The notes: a model not told the origin generated them from the letters alone. Counted from the first letter of the stretch, positions 1-7,264 are shown. The stretch: DNA of 34,221 nucleotides from Treponemataceae bacterium (GCA_024680915.1 JAILBN010000037.1:1-34221), one strand, 5' to 3'. Numbers and translations: made by a program.

Positions 1-84
1 ATACGATACCTTTAAGTTATCGTATTTTATTTATCACTAGTTTCAATTCACGCTTTCCTGCGACATTTATTGATAATATCGTAT
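1..84. promoter_or_regulatory. Repeated TATCGTAT sites and possible promoter at left edge
   Basis: ATACGATA (1-8) and TATCGTAT (18-25) form an inverted repeat with a 9-nt gap, and TATCGTAT recurs at 77-84. On the minus strand a TTGAAA box followed 16 nt later by TACGAT could be a promoter reading out of the window to the left, with the inverted repeat just downstream of it as an operator. The gene it would serve is outside the window, so this is only suggestive. Confidence 0.3.
40..64 (-). repeat. Solitary CRISPR-repeat-like sequence next to cas3
   Basis: Read on the minus strand, this 25-nt stretch begins GTCGCAGG and ends GCGTGAATTGAAAC. The GTCGC start and the GCGTG(A/G)ATTGAAAC end are the hallmarks of type I-C-like CRISPR repeats, which are usually about 32 nt. 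The middle stem appears about 7 nt short. No second copy is visible in the 39 nt to the left or between this site and cas3, so within the window it is a single repeat: either the degenerate end of an array lying to the left, or a relic. The same bases also sit inside a short open frame, so chance resemblance is not excluded. Confidence 0.4.
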
Positions 85-109
85 AATTCATATTTTTTCT
101 ATTCACTCC

Positions 110-2575
110 TTAAAAGTTTAATAAATTCCCACTAGATTCAACTATTTCATAACTTAAACCTTTTTCTTCGTTGTAATAAGATTTATCCAAAACGTAAATT
201 CCTGACTGAGGATAAACCTCATATATCATTTTTGCTTTACCAAGTTTTTCTAACTGATTTGAATAGACATTCACTGTGTATTGCTGAGACTTTTTAAGAA
301 GGTTTTTTAAATTTTTATAATAATCCTTATCCATTTTTTCCAGTGCTGCATATTCTCCGCTTAGATTTTCCCCTTCCCCATAAGGGACAATAATACCAGT
401 CGTTGCGTCTGCAATAACTTCAAAGTTTTCCCAAGCAGTTTTAAATGCCTGTCTATAATAATAAGGCCACTGTTTACCATAATTGTCTTCATAATTTTGA
501 ACCGCATATTGATTATCTGAAAGCATATCCAAAACACTTGCTTCATGGTTCTTAATTGAATACTTCAGCAAAGAATCTGGCAGAGATCCGTAAAAATATT
601 TGAAATATGAATAAATAACATCTGGATGAATCAAATTACAATTTTTTGTTTCTTTTTCAGCTGGATAATCTCGAAGTATTCTTCCCATACAATCTTGTCC
701 TATTTTTAGCTCTTCAAGAGAACCGAGTTTTTCATCTTTGTATGAAAAAATTGCAACTTGTCCATGACAGTTTTGTCCTGCTTCGTCTTTTAATTCATTA
801 TGACGATTACAGCGTCCGGCAGTCTGAATGATTGAATCAAGCCCTGCCATATATCGAAGTGCCCCTTGAAAACTCAAATCTACTCCTGCCTCAATCAGAC
901 GAGTGCTTATGCAGACAATTTTGTTACCCGTCTCTAGTTTGTCTTTTATTTCTTCAATTACACGCTTTCTATGAGCGGGACACATATTTGTACTTAAATG
1001 ATATACAAACTCAGCACATCCACTATTTTTTACCAAATCAAACAATTCACTTGCCTGAGGCTTTGTATTTACCACAGCTAAAAAACTGTTGATTTTTTTC
1101 ATTTGTGTCTTTATATAATCACAAATATCATTTGCTGTATGAGACTTTAGTCCTCCAGAAGTCATATCAATAAAATTAACTCTTTTTAGAGAATTAAAAT
1201 GCTCTGACAAATTATCAATTACCTCACCATCAGTTCTTAACCTGAAGCATTTATCAGCTTCCTTTCCAATTTTATCTAACCCTGGCTGGGTAGCAGTACA
1301 GAGCATTGCTGAACAAGAGCAAACATTTACCAGATATTCCACCCCCCAGTTAAAAAGATATGTTGTTTTTAGAGGAAGTGTCTGTATCTCATCAAATATA
1401 AGCACACTATTCGCCAATTGATGCATTCGCCCGATTTTTTTTGTACCAGAGGCAAAAAGACTTTCTAAAAATTGAACCATTGTTGTTATAATTACAGGTG
1501 AATTCCAGTTTTCTTCAAACCGAGAATAATTATTCTCTGATTCCATAAGGTATTCTTTTTTTTCCACAGAGAGATTTGAATGACACTCCAAAACAATCTG
1601 TCCTTTTGTCTCTTCGTTCTCCAATACTTTTCTAATTTCTTCTGCATTTTGATCAAGAATGGAAGTATATGGAGCAATTACAAAAATATGCTTCATATTG
1701 AATTTTATTGCTTGCTCCAATGCAAATCTTAGGGATGCAAAAGTTTTTCCAGCTCCTGTGACTGCCGAACAAGTAAAAATTCCTTTTTCTCCCCTCCCCA
1801 ATGTTTTACATTTTTCAGATAGAGAAGTTCGAATTTTTCCCAATTCATTCTCAGATGATACACAAGAAAGATACTTCTCAAGCTTTAACAGTAACTTGTC
1901 CCAATTTGGAATTTTAGAATATTCAGAAAGTTCTATTTTTCGATTTTCTTCAAAGGCTGCACTATCACTTCTATCTGCATCGATAAGACAACTTGAAAGA
2001 TTTCTTAAATGCATACCCATATTAAAAAAAACTTGTTTATTACTTTTGGTCTTTCTTTTACAAGGAAACAAAAGAGCCTTCTTACCGTCATCAAAAAATT
2101 TCTCAGAAGTGATAAAATTGCTTATTTTGGCATTTAAGAATGGTAAAAGTTTTGTTTTTACCTCGTCTAATTCAGTTTCTTCTATGTCTTTTTCTAAACG
2201 TTTTTTAAATTCTGACGAGCCATCAGGGCTTATAAAATCAGGTAACCCTAATCCATGGTGATACATTACAACAGCTTCAAGAGCAACTACTATAAGCTTG
2301 CTTTCATTTGGAAACAGGTCGTTTATTAATTGCCCTCCTGCAGTAGCATGATCTTTTTTTGATCGTGTATTACCATTTACTGAACTTATTAAATATAATT
2401 GCCATGTTTTTGTTGATTTTCCTACATCATGAAGAAGACCAGAAATTTCAGCTATTTCAGGAAACCCTATATCTTTTCCAAAAGCATAGCAGAAAACCCC
2501 TGTTTCCTGCAAATGATCACTAAGCTTCTGGTAATTTGGTTCCGTATTTCTCCACCGTGCTAAAATTTCATCCAT
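110..2575 (-). CDS. cas3: CRISPR-associated helicase/nuclease Cas3 (type I)
   Basis: Cas3 is the ATP-driven 3'-5' helicase and HD nuclease that degrades DNA marked by type I Cascade. The protein (821 aa from this start) has an N-terminal HD domain with H21, the H49-D50 pair (LLHDVGK), H76 and the HH pair near 104. A superfamily 2 helicase follows: Walker A TGAGKT near 273, the DEAH-like box FDEIQ near 395, LCTATQP, and motif VI QTAGRCNRH near 587. All key residues are present and the length is normal for type I-C Cas3. The start is placed at 2575 because GGGAGAG lies at ribosome-binding distance; an upstream in-frame ATG at 2617 lacks such a site and overlaps the promoter. No other cas gene is visible: cas5 would be expected immediately downstream in type I-C, but a solitary repeat-like sequence is there instead. 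The gene is markedly AT-rich, suggesting acquisition. Confidence 0.93.
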   Translation of the reverse strand: MDEILARWRNTEPNYQKLSDHLQETGVFCYAFGKDIGFPEIAEISGLLHDVGKSTKTWQLYLISSVNGNTRSKKDHATAGGQLINDLFPNESKLIVVALEAVVMYHHGLGLPDFISPDGSSEFKKRLEKDIEETELDEVKTKLLPFLNAKISNFITSEKFFDDGKKALLFPCKRKTKSNKQVFFNMGMHLRNLSSCLIDADRSDSAAFEENRKIELSEYSKIPNWDKLLLKLEKYLSCVSSENELGKIRTSLSEKCKTLGRGEKGIFTCSAVTGAGKTFASLRFALEQAIKFNMKHIFVIAPYTSILDQNAEEIRKVLENEETKGQIVLECHSNLSVEKKEYLMESENNYSRFEENWNSPVIITTMVQFLESLFASGTKKIGRMHQLANSVLIFDEIQTLPLKTTYLFNWGVEYLVNVCSCSAMLCTATQPGLDKIGKEADKCFRLRTDGEVIDNLSEHFNSLKRVNFIDMTSGGLKSHTANDICDYIKTQMKKINSFLAVVNTKPQASELFDLVKNSGCAEFVYHLSTNMCPAHRKRVIEEIKDKLETGNKIVCISTRLIEAGVDLSFQGALRYMAGLDSIIQTAGRCNRHNELKDEAGQNCHGQVAIFSYKDEKLGSLEELKIGQDCMGRILRDYPAEKETKNCNLIHPDVIYSYFKYFYGSLPDSLLKYSIKNHEASVLDMLSDNQYAVQNYEDNYGKQWPYYYRQAFKTAWENFEVIADATTGIIVPYGEGENLSGEYAALEKMDKDYYKNLKNLLKKSQQYTVNVYSNQLEKLGKAKMIYEVYPQSGIYVLDKSYYNEEKGLSYEIVESSGNLLNF

Positions 2576-2605
2576 AAGATACTCTCCCGAAAAAGTATAT
2601 ATTTT

Positions 2606-2641
2606 ATTATACCACACTTTCAGGGACCTATATTGTCCCTG
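2606..2641 (-). promoter_or_regulatory. cas3 promoter with overlapping inverted repeat
   Basis: On the minus strand an extended -10 element (TGG followed by TATAAT, 2606-2614) lies about 30 nt upstream of the cas3 start. No good -35 is seen. At the -35 position sits a perfect 7-bp inverted repeat, CAGGGAC (2621-2627) and GTCCCTG (2635-2641) with a 7-nt spacer. It could be an operator for cas3 or, read from the toxin gene side, a stem after that gene, though no T-tract follows it on the minus strand. Confidence 0.5.
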
Positions 2642-2662
2642 TCGTTGAAAAAATTATTTTTT

Positions 2663-3031
2663 TTATTCCAATTTGTTCAAAGTATTTTTCAGACGTTCCC
2701 TATCCTCTTCTGTTTTATCACCTTTAAAATACATTTCCACAAAGGTTACTGTCCTGCTATCTTCCTGCCAAATAAAGATTATTCTGATTCCAGACTGATT
2801 TCCACGTCCAGGCAATGACCTACAGGCAAATTTACGAACTTTGTTCGAAACATATTTTTCGCTACAGAAGCCTTGAATAGGAACAAAGGCGGAGGTAGGG
2901 ACTCCTTGATTATAAAAAGTTTCAATTGTATATTTTTTAAATATTTCAAAATCATCTTCCAGCGTTCGATAGCGCTTTAAAAGAGACTTAAAATCCTTCT
3001 CAAACTCCGGCAGGCTCTTATAATTAATCAT
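2663..3031 (-). CDS. RelE/HigB-like toxin of a Panacea toxin-antitoxin pair
   Basis: This 122-aa protein has the size and strand pattern of the RelE/ParE toxin superfamily. After a helical N-terminus there is a basic stretch around KVRKFACRSLPGRG, then paired beta-strands (SGIRIIFIWQED, RTVTFVEMYFKG) and a short charged C-terminal helix. RelE-type members cut ribosome-bound mRNA, but the exact target cannot be read from sequence. Its ATG overlaps the 3' end of the antitoxin gene by 8 nt (ATGATTAA), so translation is probably coupled, with GAGGA inside the antitoxin gene just ahead of the start. Antitoxin-first order with overlap is typical of toxin-antitoxin operons. Toxin identity is inferred from fold pattern and context and is moderately sure. 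Confidence 0.65.
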   Translation of the reverse strand: MINYKSLPEFEKDFKSLLKRYRTLEDDFEIFKKYTIETFYNQGVPTSAFVPIQGFCSEKYVSNKVRKFACRSLPGRGNQSGIRIIFIWQEDSRTVTFVEMYFKGDKTEEDRERLKNTLNKLE

Positions 3032-3797
3032 AATCCTCGCTGTATGCCCTTACGGAAGTCTCCGGGGTACGATAAAAGACCGCCTCGTAATCTAAAACCT
3101 CTTTATCTTTGGCACCAATCCAAGGAATGTCTTTATGAGAAAAGGCGGAAAGCTCCGAAGCCGTTTTTCCTGAATGCTTTTCCAGCTCAGAATCAATGAA
3201 TTCAAGCTCTTGGGCAGAAAGCATGGTAAGGTCAGGATCCTTAAGGGGGAGGTATTTTGTCATCTCCCGCTTATAGTATTCTGTTTTGACTTCTTCTATG
3301 AGTCCATCCTTTACCATCTGACGGCTGAGTTTTGCAAAATCCACCGGAGTCGGTCCGAAGGTGTTCTTTATATAGGAAAGGCCCATAAGCTGCTTCTCGT
3401 ACAGCTCGTAATAATCGAAATCAATAAAATAAAGGAGTTTGTACAAAACGGTCTGACCCACGTTGGGCTTTGCACCCACCTTTGCTAACACATACAAGAA
3501 AACCTGTTTGAACTTTTCTATGTTGTTCTCTGGTATATTGATTCTTATATCTGGACTTTCTTCCTGCTTCTTGGATTTTAGTATTGAATAGGATGGTTCC
3601 ACCGGCATTTTATTATCAATGATGCAGTAATAATCAACATCGAAAACAAGAGACAACTTTCTGACTATATCCAGGGGGAGTTCTGTAGTGCCGTTCTCAT
3701 ATTTGATGTAAGACTGTCGTGAAACACCCAGCCTTTGTGCCAGTTCTTCCTGAGAAAAAGAGTTCTTTTCACGAAGGATTTTTATGATTGATTCCAT
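3024..3797 (-). CDS. XRE-Panacea (SocA/DUF4065-like) antitoxin and repressor
   Basis: The 257-aa protein has an N-terminal XRE helix-turn-helix (residues ~1-60, with SQEELAQRLGVSRQSYIKYE as the recognition unit). The C-terminal Panacea/SocA-like domain runs from about residue 92 to 240 and is recognised by VLYKLLYFIDFDYYELYEK and the following NTFGPTPVDF. Panacea domains neutralise many unrelated toxins by direct binding, and fusion to an XRE domain normally adds autoregulation. The gene precedes and overlaps the toxin gene by 8 nt. Two inverted repeats lie at its promoter and are natural operator candidates. The ATG has no Shine-Dalgarno sequence and sits 6 nt after a -10 box, so the mRNA is probably leaderless. 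Confidence 0.85.
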   Translation of the reverse strand: MESIIKILREKNSFSQEELAQRLGVSRQSYIKYENGTTELPLDIVRKLSLVFDVDYYCIIDNKMPVEPSYSILKSKKQEESPDIRINIPENNIEKFKQVFLYVLAKVGAKPNVGQTVLYKLLYFIDFDYYELYEKQLMGLSYIKNTFGPTPVDFAKLSRQMVKDGLIEEVKTEYYKREMTKYLPLKDPDLTMLSAQELEFIDSELEKHSGKTASELSAFSHKDIPWIGAKDKEVLDYEAVFYRTPETSVRAYSEDYD

Positions 3798-3803
3798 GTT
3801 TAG

Positions 3804-3832
3804 AATATATATCCTGACTTTGTATAAGTCAA
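3804..3832 (-). promoter_or_regulatory. Promoter of the Panacea antitoxin operon
   Basis: The minus strand reads TTGACT (3827-3832), a 17-nt spacer, then TATATT (3804-3809). The -10 box ends 6 nt before the ATG at 3797, placing the transcription start at or within a base or two of the start codon. There is no room for a ribosome binding site. Confidence 0.75.
3815..3831. promoter_or_regulatory. Operator-like inverted repeat 1 (panA)
   Basis: TGACTT and AAGTCA are perfect arms around a 5-nt spacer. The repeat covers the -35 box and part of the promoter spacer of the antitoxin operon, where a bound repressor would block RNA polymerase. The XRE domain of the antitoxin is the obvious candidate binder. 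Confidence 0.55.
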
Positions 3833-3838
3833 GTTTTA

Positions 3839-3856
3839 TTTACATTTGGATGTAAA
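3839..3856. promoter_or_regulatory. Operator-like inverted repeat 2 (panA)
   Basis: TTTACAT and ATGTAAA are perfect 7-bp arms around TTGG. The repeat lies directly upstream of the -35 box of the antitoxin promoter. Its sequence differs from the first inverted repeat, so it may bind a different protein or act as an upstream contact site. Confidence 0.45.
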
Positions 3857-3978
3857 CTTTTATAAACTCACACCCCCTGCGTTACTGCCTGGAACGCCCC
3901 TTTTCTCCTTGTGATTACCACTTATCCTCATATTCTGCCACTTGTCGCAGAAATCCCCATCTGCGTCCCACATCACTT

Positions 3979-3984
3979 TATACT
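3979..3984 (+). promoter_or_regulatory. -10 box adjacent to exported-protein start codon
   Basis: TATACT lies 7 nt before the ATG at 3992. No convincing -35 is seen at 16-18 nt and there is no Shine-Dalgarno site. It matches the leaderless geometry seen at other genes in the window but is weaker because the -35 region is poor. Confidence 0.4.
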
Positions 3985-3991
3985 GCAAACC

Positions 3992-4570
3992 ATGAAAAGA
4001 TTAACAACAATTTTACTTTTGGTCGCAGTTATCTGCAGTGTAGGCTTCGCAGAGGAAATACCTTCTGCTGATGTAAAATACAGATTCACCGGTGGCGGTT
4101 TCTGGTCCTGTGGTAAGGATTATACAGGCGGCTTCGGAGAATTCGGCGTGAATCTGCTTCCTGAAGAAAAAAACTTTGTCCTTCGTGACTGTGTTTTCGT
4201 ACAGGGAGAGGGAGGGACTCTGGGCAACAATCCTGATTTGGAATTCGGTGCTCTTGAGCTGGGTGACAAGCTCATTATAGGTGGCAGGTACAACGGCAGA
4301 GGCTTTATCGTAAGAAGCTACGGTTTCATAGGTGCTTCTCTGGGTATTTTCTCCTGCGAGGGTCACGACTTTTTCAGCATGCCTCTTATGCTGACATTGC
4401 ACTTCGGTGGCGGCTTTGAATTCCAGTACAGTCCCTGGTCAGCCTTTGTAATTGAGTTCGGCGGCTTGAACAGACTCTTTTTGGGTGACACCAGCAGCTT
4501 GGGAAACAACCTGGGTAGCTATCCAATTTCAAGTCCATCCCTTACAATAGGTTTCAGAAGCTATAATTAA
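3992..4570 (+). CDS. Exported protein of unknown function, possible small beta-barrel
   Basis: The family is not recognised. The 192-aa product begins MKRLTTILLLVAVICSVGFAE, a clear signal peptide with a hydrophobic core and an AxA-like cleavage region. The mature part is rich in glycine, aromatics and alternating hydrophobic residues (for example GGFGEFGVNLL, FGGGFEFQYSPW), as in small outer-membrane or periplasmic beta-barrels. It ends in Asn rather than the aromatic residue usual for outer-membrane proteins. The start at 3992 is chosen over upstream in-frame starts because it begins the signal peptide. The stop is 16 nt before the LytTR gene, so the three genes to 5770 could form one operon. 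Confidence 0.6.
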   Translation: MKRLTTILLLVAVICSVGFAEEIPSADVKYRFTGGGFWSCGKDYTGGFGEFGVNLLPEEKNFVLRDCVFVQGEGGTLGNNPDLEFGALELGDKLIIGGRYNGRGFIVRSYGFIGASLGIFSCEGHDFFSMPLMLTLHFGGGFEFQYSPWSAFVIEFGGLNRLFLGDTSSLGNNLGSYPISSPSLTIGFRSYN

Positions 4571-4586
4571 TCAAGAGGTGTCTTCA

Positions 4587-5054
4587 GTGAGAACTGAAAT
4601 TAAAATAGACAAATGCGAAAGGCCCTTCTGTGTGATTCATACGGAGGCGGAGACTCCCGGGATTCTGGCAGCTGCAGAGAAAATCCGCAGGCTGGACGAA
4701 AGCGGAAGGGCTACGGTGATTTCAGGATGGGACGGAGATTTCTGCATCCAGTTGAGGCAGGAGGATATTTTCAGAATCTACAGTATGGACAAGAAGGTCT
4801 ACGTGGAGACTGAGAAGGAGAGTCTGCTGCTGAAGATGAGGCTTTATGAGTTCGAGCGTCTGGCGGAGGAGTGCGGATGGACGGATTTCATAAGGATTTC
4901 CAACACGGATATAGCGAACTTCTCCAAGGTTACGGCTTTGGACATGTCTATAACCGGGATCGTCCGGGTAAAGTTCACGGACGGAAAGACTGCCATGGTA
5001 TCAAGGAGATATATGGCGAAAATAAGGGACCAACTGAACATGGTCCGTAAATAA
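4587..5054 (+). CDS. LytTR-family DNA-binding regulator
   Basis: This 155-aa protein carries a C-terminal LytTR DNA-binding domain (about residues 60-150; KMRLYEFERLAEECGWTDFI and the later KFTDGKTAMVSRRYM are diagnostic) but no receiver domain. Such stand-alone LytTR proteins are usually paired with a small membrane protein that inhibits them, and the DUF3021 protein encoded next fits that role. The start is taken as the GTG at 4587 because AAGAGGTG lies 6-7 nt upstream; the GTG at 4578 overlaps that site. It follows the exported-protein gene by 16 nt. The signal sensed is unknown. Confidence 0.85.
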   Translation: MRTEIKIDKCERPFCVIHTEAETPGILAAAEKIRRLDESGRATVISGWDGDFCIQLRQEDIFRIYSMDKKVYVETEKESLLLKMRLYEFERLAEECGWTDFIRISNTDIANFSKVTALDMSITGIVRVKFTDGKTAMVSRRYMAKIRDQLNMVRK

Positions 5055-5061
5055 GGCGGTC

Positions 5062-5243
5062 TGTCAGTTTGGCAGGCGCAACGGTTTGGCTGGCAATCTG
5101 CGAATTTTGCGACAGGCGCGGTCAATGCCGGCGAGTTTTGCCACAGACGCAGTAAGTGCCGCAGTCGGATCCGCAGCGCACGGGAGTTTTGCGACAGGCG
5201 CGGTGTTCGCGCAGGGCACGAGAGCTTCGTGGAAGGCGCAGTG
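5062..5243 (+). repeat. GC-rich degenerate tandem repeats inside the LytTR-DUF3021 gap
   Basis: Two adjacent 31-nt units (5100-5130 and 5131-5161) match at about 25 of 31 positions. A third, at 5181-5211, shares the core GTTTTGCGACAGGCGCGGT with the first apart from one base. More diverged relatives may flank them (about 5062-5090 and 5219-5243). The block separates two genes that should be co-transcribed, so it would be present in their mRNA. Its high GC content stands out from the genes around it. Confidence 0.6.
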
Positions 5244-5320
5244 GAGAAGTCACTCACAAGGCTAGGCAAGCAGTGAGGATTTCACACTCTCATATTTTTA
5301 GATTTTTAGGAGATTTGATT

Positions 5321-5770
5321 ATGTTGAAAACTATTATAAAGAGAATACTTTTTGGCTTTGCCACCGGTGTTTTTATCGGAGAAACGATTCTTATTCTGGA
5401 ATCACTTTTTGCAGGAACGGGCAGCTTTTACCCAGTATCCCCATATTTGGTGCGGAATGCAGGTTCTGACCTGACTGCGGTGATAATCCAGTATTTCTGC
5501 ACGGGAATAATGGGAGCCGTCTTCTCCTCATCAAGCATCATCTTTGAGCTTGATAACTGGAGCCTCCTCAAGCAGACGGTCGTCCACTTCATACTGACTT
5601 CGGTACTGATGTACATCATAGCTTTCGTCTGCGGCTGGTTCCCCCACAATGTGGTCAACACCCTTATATGGTTCGGAATGTTTATTGTGGTTTACATAAT
5701 TTTCTGGTTAAGCTTCTTTTTCTACTACAAGAAAAAGACCCGGGAGATAAACGAGAGCCTGAAGAAATAA
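5321..5770 (+). CDS. DUF3021 membrane protein, putative LytTR partner
   Basis: The 149-aa product has four predicted membrane helices (residues ~5-27, 47-70, 85-107 and 110-138) and a short basic tail (YYKKKTREINESLKK). This layout and length match DUF3021 proteins, which are typically encoded directly after LytTR regulators and are thought to hold them inactive at the membrane. The ATG at 5321 is chosen because AGGAG lies 8 nt upstream; the frame stays open further 5' but runs through repeat DNA. It is 266 nt downstream of the LytTR gene, an unusually long gap filled by repeats. Confidence 0.75.
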   Translation: MLKTIIKRILFGFATGVFIGETILILESLFAGTGSFYPVSPYLVRNAGSDLTAVIIQYFCTGIMGAVFSSSSIIFELDNWSLLKQTVVHFILTSVLMYIIAFVCGWFPHNVVNTLIWFGMFIVVYIIFWLSFFFYYKKKTREINESLKK

Positions 5771-5971
5771 GGCAGACCCGGAAAGCTGGGAAAAGCACCC
5801 GCACAAGCCAAGGGGGCTTGTGGAGGTGCGCGCCCCGGGCAGTCGGCTGGCTTCCACAAGAGGCGGACAAGAGAGGCAGGCTGCTCCGGACAGCCGACCG
5901 AAGAAGGCCGAACTAGGCAGGCGGCTCCGGGCAGCTGACCGAAGAAGGTGCGCGCTCCGGGCTTTGTCATT
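5771..5971. repeat. GC-rich tandem repeats between convergent genes
   Basis: This gap between two convergent genes contains two adjacent ~40-nt units (about 5875-5914 and 5915-5955), each reading GGCAGGC(T/G)GCTCCGG(A/G)CAGC followed by (C/T)GACCGAAGAAGG. The string GGTGCGCGC(C/T)CCGGGC also occurs twice (near 5826 and 5947). There is no similarity to the block at 5062-5243 beyond GC-richness. No terminator with a T-tract is apparent. Confidence 0.55.
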
Positions 5972-6364
5972 TTAAAACTTCACGACCTTTGGTGCTGCCG
6001 AAAAGGAGGAAAGGGTTGCCACTGCATTCTTGAAGTAAAGAACCTCCGTGTTGTCGTCTGTGGCTGAGTACATTCCCTTCAAATCAGGATAAGCGTCCAA
6101 CATGGACACCTTAGGCTCCAGCCGGTCATCCCGGACCAGCTCCCCAGCCAGCCGGCACCACTCGTTGCCGTCGAAGCAGCAGAGCTCCACCTTGGGGTTA
6201 TTCTGTATCTGCTTTGAAACTTCCTTTACTTTTCCTGTCTGGATGTAAAGCTTTCCCTCAAAAAGATTGATTGTACCGAAGGGTCTTACCCTGGGCTGCC
6301 CGCCCTCATCCGTGGCAAGGTAGTATGTTCCGCATTTCTTGATAAAATCGTAGACTTCTTTCAT
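5972..6364 (-). CDS. Pyridoxamine 5'-phosphate oxidase-like flavin-binding protein
   Basis: This 130-aa protein matches the small PNPOx-like split-barrel family that binds FMN or F420. Evidence includes the opening KEVYDFIKKCGTYYLATDE, the QPRVRPFGT strand, LYIQTGKVKEVSKQIQNNPK, and the CCFDGNEWCRLAGELV strand. The family includes general stress and nitroreductase-like enzymes, and the substrate cannot be assigned. The start at 6364 has a strong AGGAGG 5 nt upstream. The frame continues upstream through repeat DNA without a comparable site. It is transcribed alone, convergent with the DUF3021 gene. Confidence 0.8.
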   Translation of the reverse strand: MKEVYDFIKKCGTYYLATDEGGQPRVRPFGTINLFEGKLYIQTGKVKEVSKQIQNNPKVELCCFDGNEWCRLAGELVRDDRLEPKVSMLDAYPDLKGMYSATDDNTEVLYFKNAVATLSSFSAAPKVVKF

Positions 6365-6395
6365 AAATCCTCCTGATGTCTTCAGTCTGTTCCAC

Positions 6396-6490
6396 ACTGC
6401 CAGCCGTGACGAGCTCCGCGAAGGGCACAAGTCTGCTGACCTGGACGAGCTCCGCAAACGGCTTCCTCCTGCCGGCCGCAAGTGCCGCAA
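6396..6490. repeat. GC-rich ~36-nt tandem repeats upstream of the PNPOx-like gene
   Basis: GACGAGCTCCGC occurs at 6408 and again at 6444, 36 nt later, each time followed by (G/A)AA(G/C)GGC. A more diverged third unit (GGCCGCAAGTGCCGC) ends the block near 6486. It lies upstream of the minus-strand PNPOx-like gene and before the tetR promoter. Confidence 0.5.
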
Positions 6491-6555
6491 AACCAAAGAA
6501 TCCCCTTATTCTAGCACATTTTTTTAATTCCGGATAAAAGAATGCAAAAAAAGGA

Positions 6556-6584
6556 TTGACAATAATTCAAAAAAAAACTACATT
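6556..6584 (+). promoter_or_regulatory. tetR promoter
   Basis: TTGACA (6556-6561), a 17-nt spacer and TACATT (6579-6584). The start of transcription would fall near 6591, just before the double palindrome at 6601-6623. Confidence 0.6.
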
Positions 6585-6600
6585 AGGCAATCATTACTCT

Positions 6601-6623
6601 GTAATATTACACCGTAATATTAC
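6601..6623. promoter_or_regulatory. Double palindromic operator of the TetR regulator
   Basis: The perfect 10-bp palindrome GTAATATTAC occurs twice, separated by 3 nt. It lies between the promoter and the tetR start codon at 6647. Its position and symmetry are those of a TetR-family autoregulatory operator; two copies in phase suggest two dimers side by side. Confidence 0.65.
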
Positions 6624-6646
6624 AAGAAATCATATCAGGGTCAAAA

Positions 6647-7264
6647 ATGTCATACGATTACGAGCTGACACACAAAAACATCATCAAAAGCGCAGAGGAG
6701 CATTTCAAGGAAAAAGGCTTCAGGGAAGCGTCCATCAGACTTATCTGCAAGGATGCGGGAGTGACCAACGGAGCCTTTTATGCCCACTTCAAAAGCAAGG
6801 AAGATTTGTTCGACAACCTGGTAGCCCCCTGTATGGAGGAGTTCAAAAAGCTTTACTCAGAGGAAGAAGAAGTCTCCTATACCATCAACAGCTCCCAGGA
6901 CATATTAAGGATATTCCAGCAGACTCATTCCTCATCGGATAAGCTGATTCATTTTCTCTGCCAGTATCGGGAAATTTTTCTTCTCATACTGGACTGCAGC
7001 GGCGGAACCAGCTACGAGAATTTCCAAGACACAATCATAGAGGAGGAGGCCAACAGCATGTATACTTTCCTGGAACACTGCAGGCCCTTCCTTAAGAATC
7101 CAGAGAATATATCTCCCAATCTCATAAAGATGGGAGCCTCCTTTTTGATCTCCACCATTTTCTATTCCCTGAAAAAGGGAATGACAGCGGAGGAGATTCT
7201 TAAGGAAGCAAGAGTGGTGAGCGACTTCTGCATAGCAGGATACAAGCAGCTGCTGGGTTTATGA
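6647..7264 (+). CDS. TetR/AcrR-family transcriptional regulator
   Basis: This 205-aa protein has the TetR helix-turn-helix at the N-terminus (residues ~8-55: IIKSAEEHFKEKGFREASIR, then ICKDAGVTNGAFYAHFKSKE), which binds palindromic operators. The helical C-terminal region is a ligand-binding and dimerisation domain with no recognisable ligand. It probably represses itself through the two GTAATATTAC sites. The transporter operon lies 83 nt downstream in the same direction behind a possible terminator. It lacks GTAATATTAC, so regulation of the transporter by this protein is plausible by position only. Confidence 0.88.
   Translation: MSYDYELTHKNIIKSAEEHFKEKGFREASIRLICKDAGVTNGAFYAHFKSKEDLFDNLVAPCMEEFKKLYSEEEEVSYTINSSQDILRIFQQTHSSSDKLIHFLCQYREIFLLILDCSGGTSYENFQDTIIEEEANSMYTFLEHCRPFLKNPENISPNLIKMGASFLISTIFYSLKKGMTAEEILKEARVVSDFCIAGYKQLLGL

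Noticed and set aside
1-90. A 24-codon minus-strand frame starting MNYTIL that spans the CRISPR-like repeat
   Set aside because: The only ribosome-binding-like site is too far from the ATG and the peptide is not recognisable; kept only as a caution against the repeat call.
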